In this document: piece by piece, positions 16,850 through 24,947 of the stretch
How positions within the stretch are numbered: the stretch's first letter is position 1
Layout of the letters: every line of letters begins with the position of its first letter
NCBI GenBank assembly: GCA_014584575.1
Contig: JACTMP010000073.1
Coordinates: 62,001-126,000, forward strand
Reading direction: 5' to 3'
DNA: 64,000 nt
Source of the DNA: Chloroflexota bacterium
Lineage (GTDB): Bacteria; Chloroflexota; Anaerolineae; Promineifilales; Promineifilaceae
The notes under the pieces: generated by a model
Told to the model about the DNA's origin: nothing
What the model saw: only the letters and a program-made list of their open reading frames with translations
Database searches by the model: none
Program-made: the position numbers and the translations under genes

Positions 16850-18089
16850 CGGCCGTCACCGGCAGACAGACCGTAAACGTCGTCCCTTCGCCCAGGATGC
16901 TGGTGACTTCAATACGGCCGTGATGCTCTTCCACAATTTTCTGGGCCACCGACAGCCCCAGCCCGCTGCCCTCACGCCGTTCACTGCCGGGGATGCGGTA
17001 AAAACGTTCAAAGAGGTGTTCAATATCTTCAGCCGAGATGCCGGGACCGGTATCGGCCACGCCGATGTGGACTTCTTGCTGTGACAGTTGGGCGGTGATG
17101 GTGATACGGCCGTTGTCCTTGTTGTATTTGGTGGCATTACTGACCAGATTCAGCAGCACTTGCTTTAGCCGATCCCGGTCGGCCAGGACCACCTGGGCGC
17201 TGCTCTCAGTAGGCAAATTGTCGGCACAGTGAATTTCTATGTTAATTCCCCGTTCCACTGCCTGTGATTGGGAAATGTGTTCCACTTCCTCCACCACCTC
17301 GGCTACTGCTACCGGGGTCATCTCCAGCCGCGCCCGCCCCGATTCCAGCCGGGCAAAGTCCAGAAAATCGCGTGTCATTTTGGATAGGCGCTGCGATTCG
17401 CGCTTGATCATGGCGATCAACTGCCCGTGGCGTTCCACGGGCACTTCCGGGCGACTGAGCAGTTCTGCCGCTGAACTGATGGCCATGAGCGGCGTTTTAA
17501 TTTCGTGCATCACCTCGGCCAACAGGTCAGACTGGTTAAAGAGGTGGGCATTCACAATGGCTACTGCCGACTGCGAAGCCAGCGATTCCATGAGGGCCAC
17601 ATCCTGGCTGGTGTAGTGACGGCCGTCCCGTTTATTCAGCACCTCCAACGCGCCAATAACCCCTTTGGGCGTCACCAGGGGCACCGCCAACATAGAGCGG
17701 GTGCTGAAGGAGAGTTCTTCGTCCACACTGGTATAGTGGCGGTCATCCTGGCGCACGTCATCAATGATCAGCGAACGGCCGTGCCGCACCACCCAGCCGG
17801 CGATACTGCCATCCAGAGGTACGGCCGTGTTTTCCGGCACCGAGCCACTGGTCGAGGCCACAAAATGAAGCTGCCCCGACGTCCGATCCACCAGCAAAAT
17901 GGAAGCCGCTTCCGTATTGGTCAGTTCCGTGGAGACGTCCATCACCAGATTCAGCAGTTCACTCAGCCGCAGTGTGGAACTGAGCCGTGTGCTGATTTCC
18001 AACAGGCGTTGCAGCCGCACCGGGCCTAACGCCTCGGCAATGGTTTGCCCGCCAAATTCATGTCCGTGAAAGGATTCGTCTATCTTCAT
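16839..18089 (-). CDS. GAF-domain sensor histidine kinase
   Basis: 416 residues, soluble. A GAF domain (about 30-180) precedes a HisKA domain with AEVMHEIKTPLMAISS (phosphoacceptor His195) and a HATPase domain showing NLVSNATKYN, DTGPGIS and GSGLGLSVAQKIV. No receiver domain is fused; the CpaE-like receiver protein two genes upstream could be a partner. No membrane segment is seen, so the signal is probably cytoplasmic (small ligand or redox). The two-gene neighbourhood with a sirtuin is unusual but the spacing (about 60 bp) does not prove co-transcription. Confidence 0.92.
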   Translation of the reverse strand: MKIDESFHGHEFGGQTIAEALGPVRLQRLLEISTRLSSTLRLSELLNLVMDVSTELTNTEAASILLVDRTSGQLHFVASTSGSVPENTAVPLDGSIAGWVVRHGRSLIIDDVRQDDRHYTSVDEELSFSTRSMLAVPLVTPKGVIGALEVLNKRDGRHYTSQDVALMESLASQSAVAIVNAHLFNQSDLLAEVMHEIKTPLMAISSAAELLSRPEVPVERHGQLIAMIKRESQRLSKMTRDFLDFARLESGRARLEMTPVAVAEVVEEVEHISQSQAVERGINIEIHCADNLPTESSAQVVLADRDRLKQVLLNLVSNATKYNKDNGRITITAQLSQQEVHIGVADTGPGISAEDIEHLFERFYRIPGSERREGSGLGLSVAQKIVEEHHGRIEVTSILGEGTTFTVCLPVTAVNP

Positions 18090-18111
18090 ATGAACTCAAA
18101 AAATCTGGGTG

Positions 18112-18161
18112 GGGAGATTAAGAGATTAAGAGATTCAATCTCTCAATCTCCTAATCTCTAT
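18112..18161. repeat. GGAGATTA octamer array with reverse arm
   Basis: GGGGAGATTAAGAGATTAAG followed by CAATCTCTCAATCTCCTAAT, a hairpin-forming spacer between the sirtuin and kinase genes. Confidence 0.85.
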
Positions 18162-18921
18162 CTTTAACCGCCGCGGCTAGTTGTGGCAATATCTCCACTA
18201 CATCCGCATGAATAACCACATCGGCAATTTGATCAAGATGCGTTTCATCCAGGTTGACGATGATAAGCCGGGCGCCCTGCCGTTTGGCCTGCCAGGGCAA
18301 TTCGTTGATCGGGCTAACCTCTAATGAGGAACCGGCGACGAGCATCAGGTCGCAGACGGCCGTTTCATACTGTGCCTGCTGTAACACATGTAATGGCAGC
18401 ACCTCGCCAAAAAGAACCACATTCGGTTTTAAGACGCCGCCACAACTCAAGCACAGGGGCACCTCACCCGTTTCCAGAAAACGCGGCGTTACCCGGTCAG
18501 CATGGACAATTTCATCACAGGCCATACAGGTAAAGTCACGCATATGGCCGTGAACTTCATACACCGTTTTAGACCCGGCCTTCTGGTGCAGCAAATCTAT
18601 GTTTTGGGTCACCACACAGGAGAGCGCCCCCGCCTGTTCCATCTGCGCCAGCGCCACATGCGCCGCATTTGGTTGGGCATTGAGCACCGTTTGCGCCAGT
18701 GGGTACAGCCATTGGTAAAAGGGGCGGGGATCATGCTTAAAACCGTAAATGGAGGCTACTTCCATCGGATTGGCCTGTTCCCACAGGCCAGCGTTAGGGC
18801 TGCGAAAATCCGGGATGCCGGAGGGGGTACTGATGCCGGCGCCGGTCAGGGCAACGATGGTGTGGGCTTTTTGCACCAGACTGATTGCTTTATGGAGGAG
18901 GGAGTCTAGCTCATTCATCAC
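18151..18921 (-). CDS. Sir2 family NAD-dependent protein deacylase
   Basis: 256 residues. The NAD-binding GAGISTPSGIPDFRS, TQNIDLLH, catalytic His in EVHGHMRDF, zinc ligands CMAC and CLSC, and the distal VAGSSLEVSP and NLDETH motifs are all present. The enzyme removes acyl groups from lysines using NAD. It lacks the Tyr/Arg pair typical of CobB-type desuccinylases as far as can be seen, so plain deacetylase is more likely. It lies 6 bp after the CpaE-like gene, so the two are probably one transcript. Two adjacent ATGs (18921, 18918) are possible starts. Confidence 0.9.
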   Translation of the reverse strand: MMNELDSLLHKAISLVQKAHTIVALTGAGISTPSGIPDFRSPNAGLWEQANPMEVASIYGFKHDPRPFYQWLYPLAQTVLNAQPNAAHVALAQMEQAGALSCVVTQNIDLLHQKAGSKTVYEVHGHMRDFTCMACDEIVHADRVTPRFLETGEVPLCLSCGGVLKPNVVLFGEVLPLHVLQQAQYETAVCDLMLVAGSSLEVSPINELPWQAKRQGARLIIVNLDETHLDQIADVVIHADVVEILPQLAAAVKDRD

Positions 18922-18927
18922 CCATTC

Positions 18928-20115
18928 CTATTTCTTGACCAGTTGGTGAGCTAACTGGCTGATGAGGGTGGTCGTCTTGCTTTCCGGGTTTAGCTGTATC
19001 AGAGGGATGCTTTTGTTAACAGCGCGGCGCAAATCCTGGGGCGGGATGGGAATAATGGCGGCTACAGGCTGTCCTAGAAAAGTTTCAATTGCCTGTTGGG
19101 GTACGTTGGGGGCGCCGCTAAATTCCAATAACACCAGATGCAGCCGGGTGTGCGGAAAGATCACGTTCTGTAGCTGCCCCATGAATTGTTTGGCAGCCGC
19201 TAACGCCACACGCTCTGGCTGGGTACACAAGAGTAAATGGTCAGCCTGTTCAATGACGGCGCGGTTCACGGCCGTGATCCCCAAACCACAATCTACCACG
19301 ACCGTCCCCCCCACTATGGCCAACGCCTCCAAAATCTCTTCCATCTGGAGTGGCGAGGGCACATCCCCCGTCCCCGCCAGATCGCTTTCTGTCAGCAGCA
19401 GTTGCAGGTGGTCATTGTAAGGCATCAGCCGGGCAGCTACATCCTTGCCCAACATATTCTCCGGCAACCGCGCCAGCTTATTCAGGCCGTTGCTCACTTT
19501 CTGGTTCAGATACGACCCCACATGCCCCTGGCGCACATCCAGGTCTACCAATATGACCGGATGCTCTGGCCCGGCCATTGCCAACGCCAGGTTAACGGCC
19601 AACGTGGTAGTGCCAGCGCCGCCACGCGCCCCCAGGATGCCCACAACCTGGCTGCTGGCGGCCAGCGTCACCGTGCGGCCCACTACCGGCGCCTTAACAA
19701 CAGGCGCCGCCGCAGGCTCCACGTTTGTTAACTCTGGACGGGGTGGCACATTTTCCAGCAAATTTTGTACCCGTTCGATCAGTTCTACTGGTTCGGTGGG
19801 TTTGGTGAGGTAATCATCGGCGCCAGCATTAAACCCGGCCAATTTTTGTTCGGCCACATTCACGGCGGAGAACATGATGATGGCTGTGTGCGCAATTTTG
19901 GGGTTGTTGCGGATGCGGCGGCATACTTCCCAACCGTCCAGATCGGGCATCATACCGTCTAGCAAGATGAGGTCTGGCTGCTCGGCCTCAGCCAGCGCTA
20001 ATGCCTGCATACCCGAGTTGGTGGCCGTGACGGCATACCCTTGTTGCCGCAGCACACGGGAAATGATTTCTAATGTTTCGGGATGGTCATCAACGATGAG
20101 TAGTTTGTGTGTCAT
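18928..20115 (-). CDS. Receiver domain fused to CpaE/MinD-like ATPase
   Basis: 395 residues. An N-terminal receiver domain (DD at 9-10, phosphoacceptor Asp53 in LLDGMMP, Lys in LTKP) is joined by an Ala/Pro linker to a ParA/MinD-fold ATPase from about residue 160. Its P-loop GARGGAGTTT lacks the usual GKT lysine, as in CpaE proteins. CpaE-type proteins position type IV/Tad pilus machinery in other bacteria. No pilus gene lies in this window, so the role here is open. Confidence 0.85.
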   Translation of the reverse strand: MTHKLLIVDDHPETLEIISRVLRQQGYAVTATNSGMQALALAEAEQPDLILLDGMMPDLDGWEVCRRIRNNPKIAHTAIIMFSAVNVAEQKLAGFNAGADDYLTKPTEPVELIERVQNLLENVPPRPELTNVEPAAAPVVKAPVVGRTVTLAASSQVVGILGARGGAGTTTLAVNLALAMAGPEHPVILVDLDVRQGHVGSYLNQKVSNGLNKLARLPENMLGKDVAARLMPYNDHLQLLLTESDLAGTGDVPSPLQMEEILEALAIVGGTVVVDCGLGITAVNRAVIEQADHLLLCTQPERVALAAAKQFMGQLQNVIFPHTRLHLVLLEFSGAPNVPQQAIETFLGQPVAAIIPIPPQDLRRAVNKSIPLIQLNPESKTTTLISQLAHQLVKK

Positions 20116-20206
20116 GACGGCCGTCTCACCTGTTTATGCTGGTTGTGGCCCGTCTCTGACCGTGCCACTTCTGATAAATGATGCGTATTGCCAGCATAAA
20201 CGTCCC

Positions 20207-20983
20207 TCATACCGGAGGCCAGGGATAATGACGACCTGGCCCTGGGGTGATAAATCTTCCTTCATCTACAATGGTGCGTGCGCGGCGTTGGAGAGCGGCT
20301 AACTCCCGCGCCGATAATAATTGCGACAACTCATCATACAGTGAACCAGATTTTTGTGCCAGCGTTTGCAGCAGGCGGGTGACATCGGCCAGCAGTGGGG
20401 CAGGCACGGCCGTGCCTGCAAATTCCCAAATAACGGTGCGCAGTTTGTGCTCGGCGTGAAAACAGATGCCATGATCAATCAACCACAGCCGGTCTACACC
20501 GGTGGCGGGTTCCGGTTCTTCGATGAGTACATGGCCTGATTTGCGGTCGGCATTGTTGATTAGAATATCCAGCAGGGTGATTTTTTGTAGCTGCGGGGCA
20601 AAGGCGGTATTGCCTTCAATGGTGAAGTAATGGCAGTCGGGATTGTGGGGGATGAATAGCTGCACGGAGCCAATGCCATGTGGCCCATCGCGCAAAACGG
20701 TGGGGGGCACCAGCCCCCATTGCAACGCTTCACTGACGACGAAGGCGCCCCGTTCGCGTTGGTGCAATGTGCCTTGAGGGAAATCCCACAATGGCCGTTC
20801 ACCCCGGCGCGGTTTATACACTGCCTGAACTTCTGCCAACTGGACGTCCTGGGTGTTAAGCGCCTGGGTCACGGCCGTGTTGGGGCAAATACGCACCAAA
20901 AAGGTGTAATTCGAGCTCCAGGGGAGCAGCCCTTCAACGTGCATATCACCTAATTGCAGGAGAGTGGTAACGGCCGAATCCAT
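20207..20983 (-). CDS. SCO1664 family protein (PI3/4-kinase-like fold)
   Basis: 258 residues matching the SCO1664 family of Actinobacteria. These proteins have a phosphatidylinositol-kinase-like fold: AVYKPRRGERPLWDFP (P-loop/Lys region), GSVQLFIP, ILINNADRKSGH (catalytic Asn/Asp) and LWLIDHGICFH (metal-binding Asp). The biochemical activity is unknown. It is the third gene of a conserved trio with DUF3090 and an MSMEG_4193-type phosphatase upstream, the same set found near mycothiol genes in Actinobacteria. No mycothiol gene is seen here. Confidence 0.85.
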   Translation of the reverse strand: MDSAVTTLLQLGDMHVEGLLPWSSNYTFLVRICPNTAVTQALNTQDVQLAEVQAVYKPRRGERPLWDFPQGTLHQRERGAFVVSEALQWGLVPPTVLRDGPHGIGSVQLFIPHNPDCHYFTIEGNTAFAPQLQKITLLDILINNADRKSGHVLIEEPEPATGVDRLWLIDHGICFHAEHKLRTVIWEFAGTAVPAPLLADVTRLLQTLAQKSGSLYDELSQLLSARELAALQRRARTIVDEGRFITPGPGRHYPWPPV

Positions 20984-21011
20984 AAAAAAATAGCAACTCC
21001 GAATGAAAACA

Positions 21012-21063
21012 GATGGGGAGAGGGGTGTCTTAATCTCTCAATCTCCCTCTCTCCCAATCTCCA
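21012..21063. repeat. AATCTCTC/GGAGAG array before the DUF3090 stop
   Basis: Octamer-family spacer array (GATGGGGAGAGG ... TAATCTCTCAATCTCC, CTCTCTCCCAATCTCC) ending at the DUF3090 stop codon. Confidence 0.7.
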
Positions 21064-21573
21064 TTAAGCCGCGTGCCCATTCCGGTGTGGGCAAAAATGC
21101 CCATCTGGGTCAATCGGCCGGCCACAATTGCCACAAATGGGGCGCCCGGCTCTAACAACCTCATTAGCGTGTTGAACCAACGCCTGTACCTGGGCGCGGG
21201 TGGCCCAATAGCTGACCACGTTCGGTTCCTCGCCTTCTTCGACTAATTCATAGGCCACCAACACGACCTGATCACTGTCCTCGTTGTAGCCCAACCCCAT
21301 ATTGCCCACGCGGAAGAGCGGCTGCACCGGCTCTTTCAAGCGCATGTCAGTCCAAATGGGCGCCTCTTGAGCCGATTGGGGATATTTGGCATTGAGTTCG
21401 GCCAGAAGCGACTCGAAACTACTGGCCAGCATCCGCGCCTGCTCTTTTTCAATCACCAGCGAAATCGTTTGTGAGCCGCGACTGCCTTGCACAAAAAAGG
21501 TGCGCTGGCCGGGTTCGCCAACGGTGCCGACTGTGAGATGCGTCACCGGGTTCAACTCAATATGACGCGCCAT
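21064..21573 (-). CDS. DUF3090 family protein with C-terminal zinc ribbon
   Basis: 169 residues. The N-terminal HLTVGTVGEPGQRTFFVQG and the C-terminal CGNCGRPIDPDGHFCPHRNGH match DUF3090 as known from Actinobacteria. The CxxC...C.H cluster probably binds zinc. ATG at 21573 is preferred over TTG at 21579 because AAGGA lies nine bases upstream. No activity is known for the family; its conserved linkage with SCO1664-type and MSMEG_4193-type genes implies a shared pathway. Confidence 0.85.
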   Translation of the reverse strand: MARHIELNPVTHLTVGTVGEPGQRTFFVQGSRGSQTISLVIEKEQARMLASSFESLLAELNAKYPQSAQEAPIWTDMRLKEPVQPLFRVGNMGLGYNEDSDQVVLVAYELVEEGEEPNVVSYWATRAQVQALVQHANEVVRAGRPICGNCGRPIDPDGHFCPHRNGHAA

Positions 21574-21590
21574 GTACAAAATTCCTTCAG

Positions 21591-21634
21591 GAGATTAGAG
21601 ATTGGAGATTTGCAAATCTCCAATCTCTAATCTC
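21591..21634. repeat. Perfect 21-bp-arm hairpin of GAGATT units
   Basis: Left arm 21591-21611 (GAGATTAGAGATTGGAGATTT minus its last base is the motif), GC, then the exact reverse complement 21614-21634. It lies between the phosphatase stop and the DUF3090 start and is the cleanest example of the spacer-hairpin class. Confidence 0.9.
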
Positions 21635-21643
21635 AAGTCTCTA

Positions 21644-22297
21644 TTATGATTTACCGTCCGTCTTTTTCTTATTCGGTTTTTCAGCCGGGGGTGGGCGCAG
21701 CGGGCCGTCATCGTTGATACGGCCAATACGCACGCCGCCATTTTCCGGTAATGTTATCACACTTAGGGAGGCGGGGGCGATGGTCAACCGTTGAAAGAGG
21801 TCTATGTGTACTCCCAGGTAATGAGCCAGCACCAGCTTGATCAAATCGGCATGAGAAACGACGACAACCATCTCATTCGGGTGCTGCTGCGCCAGCTTTT
21901 CCAACGTCTGAATGGCACGGAACTGTACTTCACGCAGCGCTTCACCGTTTGGAAATTGGAAACGGCTGGGGAAAAACTGTACCACAAGCCATAGTTTGTT
22001 TTTGCTCAGGGTTTTGATCTTTTCCCCTTCCCAGTCGCCGTAGCGGACTTCGCCCAGCTCTTCGAGAGGGGTGATTTCCAATTGATGCGGGGCCGCGAGG
22101 GGCACGGCCGTTTCCATGCAACGAGTGATGGGGCTGCTGTATATGGCTTTAATGGGCAGGTGGCTTAAACGTTCGGCGGCAGCGGCAGCCTGGGCACGGC
22201 CGTTTTCATTCAAATGAACCCCCTCAATCCAGCCCGCCAGCCGGTTTTTTTTCACCCAATCGTTTTCACCATGTCGCACCAGGATAATAGTTGACAT
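21644..22297 (-). CDS. Histidine phosphatase family protein (MSMEG_4193 type)
   Basis: 217 residues. LVRHGEND with the phosphorylated His9, a TRCMETA motif, a catalytic Glu in LGEVRYGDWEG and the second His in VVVSHADLI identify the phosphoglycerate-mutase-like superfamily. The extended Lys-rich tail (PNKKKTDGKS) and the neighbours DUF3090 and SCO1664 assign it to the MSMEG_4193 subgroup. It is first in the trio. The substrate is unknown. A terminator-like hairpin lies just upstream of its start. Confidence 0.88.
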   Translation of the reverse strand: MSTIILVRHGENDWVKKNRLAGWIEGVHLNENGRAQAAAAAERLSHLPIKAIYSSPITRCMETAVPLAAPHQLEITPLEELGEVRYGDWEGEKIKTLSKNKLWLVVQFFPSRFQFPNGEALREVQFRAIQTLEKLAQQHPNEMVVVVSHADLIKLVLAHYLGVHIDLFQRLTIAPASLSVITLPENGGVRIGRINDDGPLRPPPAEKPNKKKTDGKS

Positions 22298-22351
22298 AGG
22301 TAGAATGATAGCACAATTGAACTTTTGACGTTAGCGGCTGGCGGGGGAAAC

Positions 22352-22384
22352 AAAACGGCCGTCCGGGGTGAGGACGGCCGTTTT
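22352..22384 (-). terminator. Intrinsic terminator built from two ACGGCCGT copies
   Basis: AAAACGGCCGTCC and its exact reverse complement, separated by 7 bases (13-bp stem). On the minus strand it is followed by TTTTGTTT. It ends the small gene at 22407-22607; T-runs on both sides could make it work in both directions. Confidence 0.85.
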
Positions 22385-22406
22385 GAACACGCAAAAAGAT
22401 AAAGGG

Positions 22407-22607
22407 TTAATGGGAGGTTGATTGCGTGGAGCTAACCACAAAAGAGCCATCCAGAACAGAATACCCCTTAACCGTATCCATATGTTCCAACAGCTTCATA
22501 ATACAATCACGCGCCCCCGTGAGCGTCAGGCTCAAGACAACATCCTTTTGTTCCGGCTCTTGTTCCGTTCTTTCTAGCGGTTGCACACTATGTTCTTCAA
22601 TCATCAT
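22407..22607 (-). CDS. Small protein of unknown function
   Basis: 66 residues from ATG 22607 (AGGA about eight bases upstream), followed by a good terminator, which supports a real transcript. Sequence is acidic at the N-terminus (EEHSVQPLERTEQEPEQKD), then DVVLSLTLTGARDCIMKLLEHMD, and a Ser/Thr tail. No membrane segment or known motif. It may be a small regulatory or ribosome-associated protein; no function is claimed. Confidence 0.55.
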   Translation of the reverse strand: MMIEEHSVQPLERTEQEPEQKDVVLSLTLTGARDCIMKLLEHMDTVKGYSVLDGSFVVSSTQSTSH

Positions 22608-22756
22608 TAGTCGTTCCTGCTGATTACTGCAAAATAAAAACAACAGATAGGGTTAAAATAGGCTATCCCTTGTTTCCATCAGGTGCATCTGTTTCATAGC
22701 TTAATGCAGTTGCCCGCCCCTGCCAACAGCAAAAAGGTCATATGTACCTGACAAGG

Positions 22757-22788
22757 TGACAAGGTGACAAAAATGTCAGATTATGACC
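22757..22788 (+). repeat. Dispersed 32-bp repeat, copy A
   Basis: Identical over 32 bp to 52847-52878, beginning TGACAAGGTGACAAAAATG and ending TTATGACC. Both copies are preceded by further TGACAAGG octamers. See the separate finding. Confidence 0.85.
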
Positions 22789-22897
22789 AGTATATCTATT
22801 GTTTTGTTGCCTGATGATGAAGAGAAGGAAGAGAAGTGATGAGAGGTAGTAAGGAGAGCATCACGGCCGTATCCGGGTTTGGACACGGCCGTGTCGC

Positions 22898-23152
22898 TTA
22901 GTTGTTGATGCTATTTTGCGGCTGCCCGGCGTTAGGGCCATTCCAGGCCGTGTTCAAAAGCTCGATTAGTTCCGTCTTTTGCTGACGCACATCATGAAGT
23001 TCCTTCAACGTCCGTTCCATGTTGTCTTCATAATACTTCACCTGTGCCCGCGCCATCTGCAATCGCCTGGTATCATCCGTAAGCTGGTCGTGCAACTCTT
23101 GTTCTCTTCGCTCAAGTTGCAGCCGCTTATCAACTGCATTCATATTTTCCAT
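22898..23152 (-). CDS. Small coiled-coil protein
   Basis: 84 residues from the ATG at 23152, which has GGAAGG six bases upstream. Residues about 5-65 form a continuous charged helix (RLQLERREQELHDQLTDD ...) typical of a coiled coil, and the tail NGPNAGQPQNSINN is polar. A longer frame upstream is unlikely to be translated. No family recognised. Confidence 0.65.
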   Translation of the reverse strand: MENMNAVDKRLQLERREQELHDQLTDDTRRLQMARAQVKYYEDNMERTLKELHDVRQQKTELIELLNTAWNGPNAGQPQNSINN

Positions 23153-23397
23153 TGATATCCTTCCTTTAACCACGCCAAAAGCCATCAGATTACGCCGTCC
23201 TTTAGTTAATGAATGTGCGCCGCAGAGTAGAAGCGAGGGAAATGAGTGCGCCCGTACTTTGGTACTATATAATATACGGGGACGGCAGGCTGTCAAGTGA
23301 AAACTATGTGAGCAATGTCATTGTTTTCCTGTCTGTTCCGGCTAAATGCCGCCTTAAGCGAGTGGTCGTTTGGCGGTGTGTATGGCACAATGAAACC

Positions 23398-24921
23398 ATG
23401 TTTTTGTTAAGGCGAAATGCCCTGCTCATCATCCTGCTCATTCTGATATCAGCCTGTCGCCAGGCGGTGACGGAAACGCCCACACCACCCACACCGACCA
23501 CATCGGTGGCTACCCCTACCGCCCCCATCACGGCGACGCCCCAACCCACCCGCACGTCGCCACCGGCGCCAACCACAGCACCAACGCCGTTTATCCCGCA
23601 TATGGGCGTCAATGACCAGGTGCTAACCGATGAAGGACAGCTAACAGTTGCTTCGGTAATGAGTCCCGAACCGGGCTGGCTGGTCATTTACACCATGCCA
23701 GGGGAAGAATTAGGCGAGATATTGGGGTATACGGCCGTGCAAATCGGCAACAACACCAACTTGATCATCAACATCAACCCCCTGTCCGCCACCCCCACCC
23801 TGGCCGCCGTGCTGCATGTGGACCAGGGTAATGTGGATGAATTTGAATTCCCCGATGGCCCCGATGTGCCGCTGATGTTTGAATCGGGCATCATTGCCCA
23901 AACGTTCCAGCCACAATTTGAGTTATCGCTGCCCATCATCACGGTAAACGACCAGGAAATTCTGGAAGATGGGCTGGTTCACCTGGAAAAGGTGGTGGCG
24001 CTGACGCCCGGTTGGCTGGTTATTCAGGCGGATGATAACGGCCAGCCAGGAGAATACCTGGGTTCGGCGCCGCTCACTGCCGGGGCTAATGATCATCTGA
24101 CCATTCACATCCCCTGGCAGCAAGGCACAAATATCCTCCACGCGCTCATCTATGCCGACAACGGCAATGCCCACCAGCTTGAATTGCCAGACGTAGATGT
24201 GCCCTTCCAGGTCAATGGGCAACCCGTTGTTGCCTCATTCCGCGCCTCGTATCCTCCAGACCTATATGTTCTGGATCAACCCATCATAGATGGGACAATT
24301 GAAGTGGAACGAGTTACCAGCAAAGGCCCCGGTTGGTTAGTTGTCTATTACGACGATGGGGGGCAACCAGGTCTGATTATCGGGTATGCTGCCCTGGAAG
24401 ATGGGGTAAACGAACGTGTAGTGGTGCGGGTTTTGCACACGGCCGTGACTAACCCCCTGCACATCCGCTTGCACGAGGACACCGTGCCCGGTGACGCCTT
24501 TGACTTTCCGCGTGTAGACCCCCCCATTGTCTACGAGGGACGGCAGTGGCTACCCTACAGTTTCAATACCGAACCCGGCAGTTACATTATGACCCTGGAC
24601 CAATCCCCCCAGGAAACGGCCGCCGCACGATGGCAAATCATCATCCCATACGCCATTGTGGAAGAACCCGCGTGGGTGGCCCTCCATGCCGACGCCAACG
24701 GCTCACCCGGTGATATTCTGGGTGTCTCTTCGCTGCGTGCCGGATTAAATCGTGATATTGTGGTGGAATTTGATCTGGCGGCAGCGACAGACACACTTCA
24801 TGCCGCTTTGTATACCGATAGTGGCGAGGCCGGCGTTTTTGAATTTCCTGGCGGCGCCGATACCCCTATCCAACGTAATCGCCGTATCCTGTCCGCGCCG
24901 TTCAGGTTATTGGGTAATTGA
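23398..24921 (+). CDS. Lipoprotein with four DUF7282-like repeats
   Basis: 507 residues. The ATG at 23398 gives a lipoprotein signal (hydrophobic LLIILLILIS, lipobox ISAC), followed by a Thr/Pro-rich linker of about 55 residues and four copies of a 100-130 residue domain. Each domain carries a PGWLVI or PAWVAL strand, then GxxLG, then a strand with H (LHAALYTD / LHVDQGN) and a FEFP or LELPD ending. The pattern resembles DUF7282 domains known from haloarchaea and some Chloroflexota surface proteins. It is probably anchored on the outer face of the cell; ligand unknown. Confidence 0.78.
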   Translation: MFLLRRNALLIILLILISACRQAVTETPTPPTPTTSVATPTAPITATPQPTRTSPPAPTTAPTPFIPHMGVNDQVLTDEGQLTVASVMSPEPGWLVIYTMPGEELGEILGYTAVQIGNNTNLIININPLSATPTLAAVLHVDQGNVDEFEFPDGPDVPLMFESGIIAQTFQPQFELSLPIITVNDQEILEDGLVHLEKVVALTPGWLVIQADDNGQPGEYLGSAPLTAGANDHLTIHIPWQQGTNILHALIYADNGNAHQLELPDVDVPFQVNGQPVVASFRASYPPDLYVLDQPIIDGTIEVERVTSKGPGWLVVYYDDGGQPGLIIGYAALEDGVNERVVVRVLHTAVTNPLHIRLHEDTVPGDAFDFPRVDPPIVYEGRQWLPYSFNTEPGSYIMTLDQSPQETAAARWQIIIPYAIVEEPAWVALHADANGSPGDILGVSSLRAGLNRDIVVEFDLAAATDTLHAALYTDSGEAGVFEFPGGADTPIQRNRRILSAPFRLLGN

Positions 24922-24947
24922 GACTGCCAATTACCTAACGCCCTATC

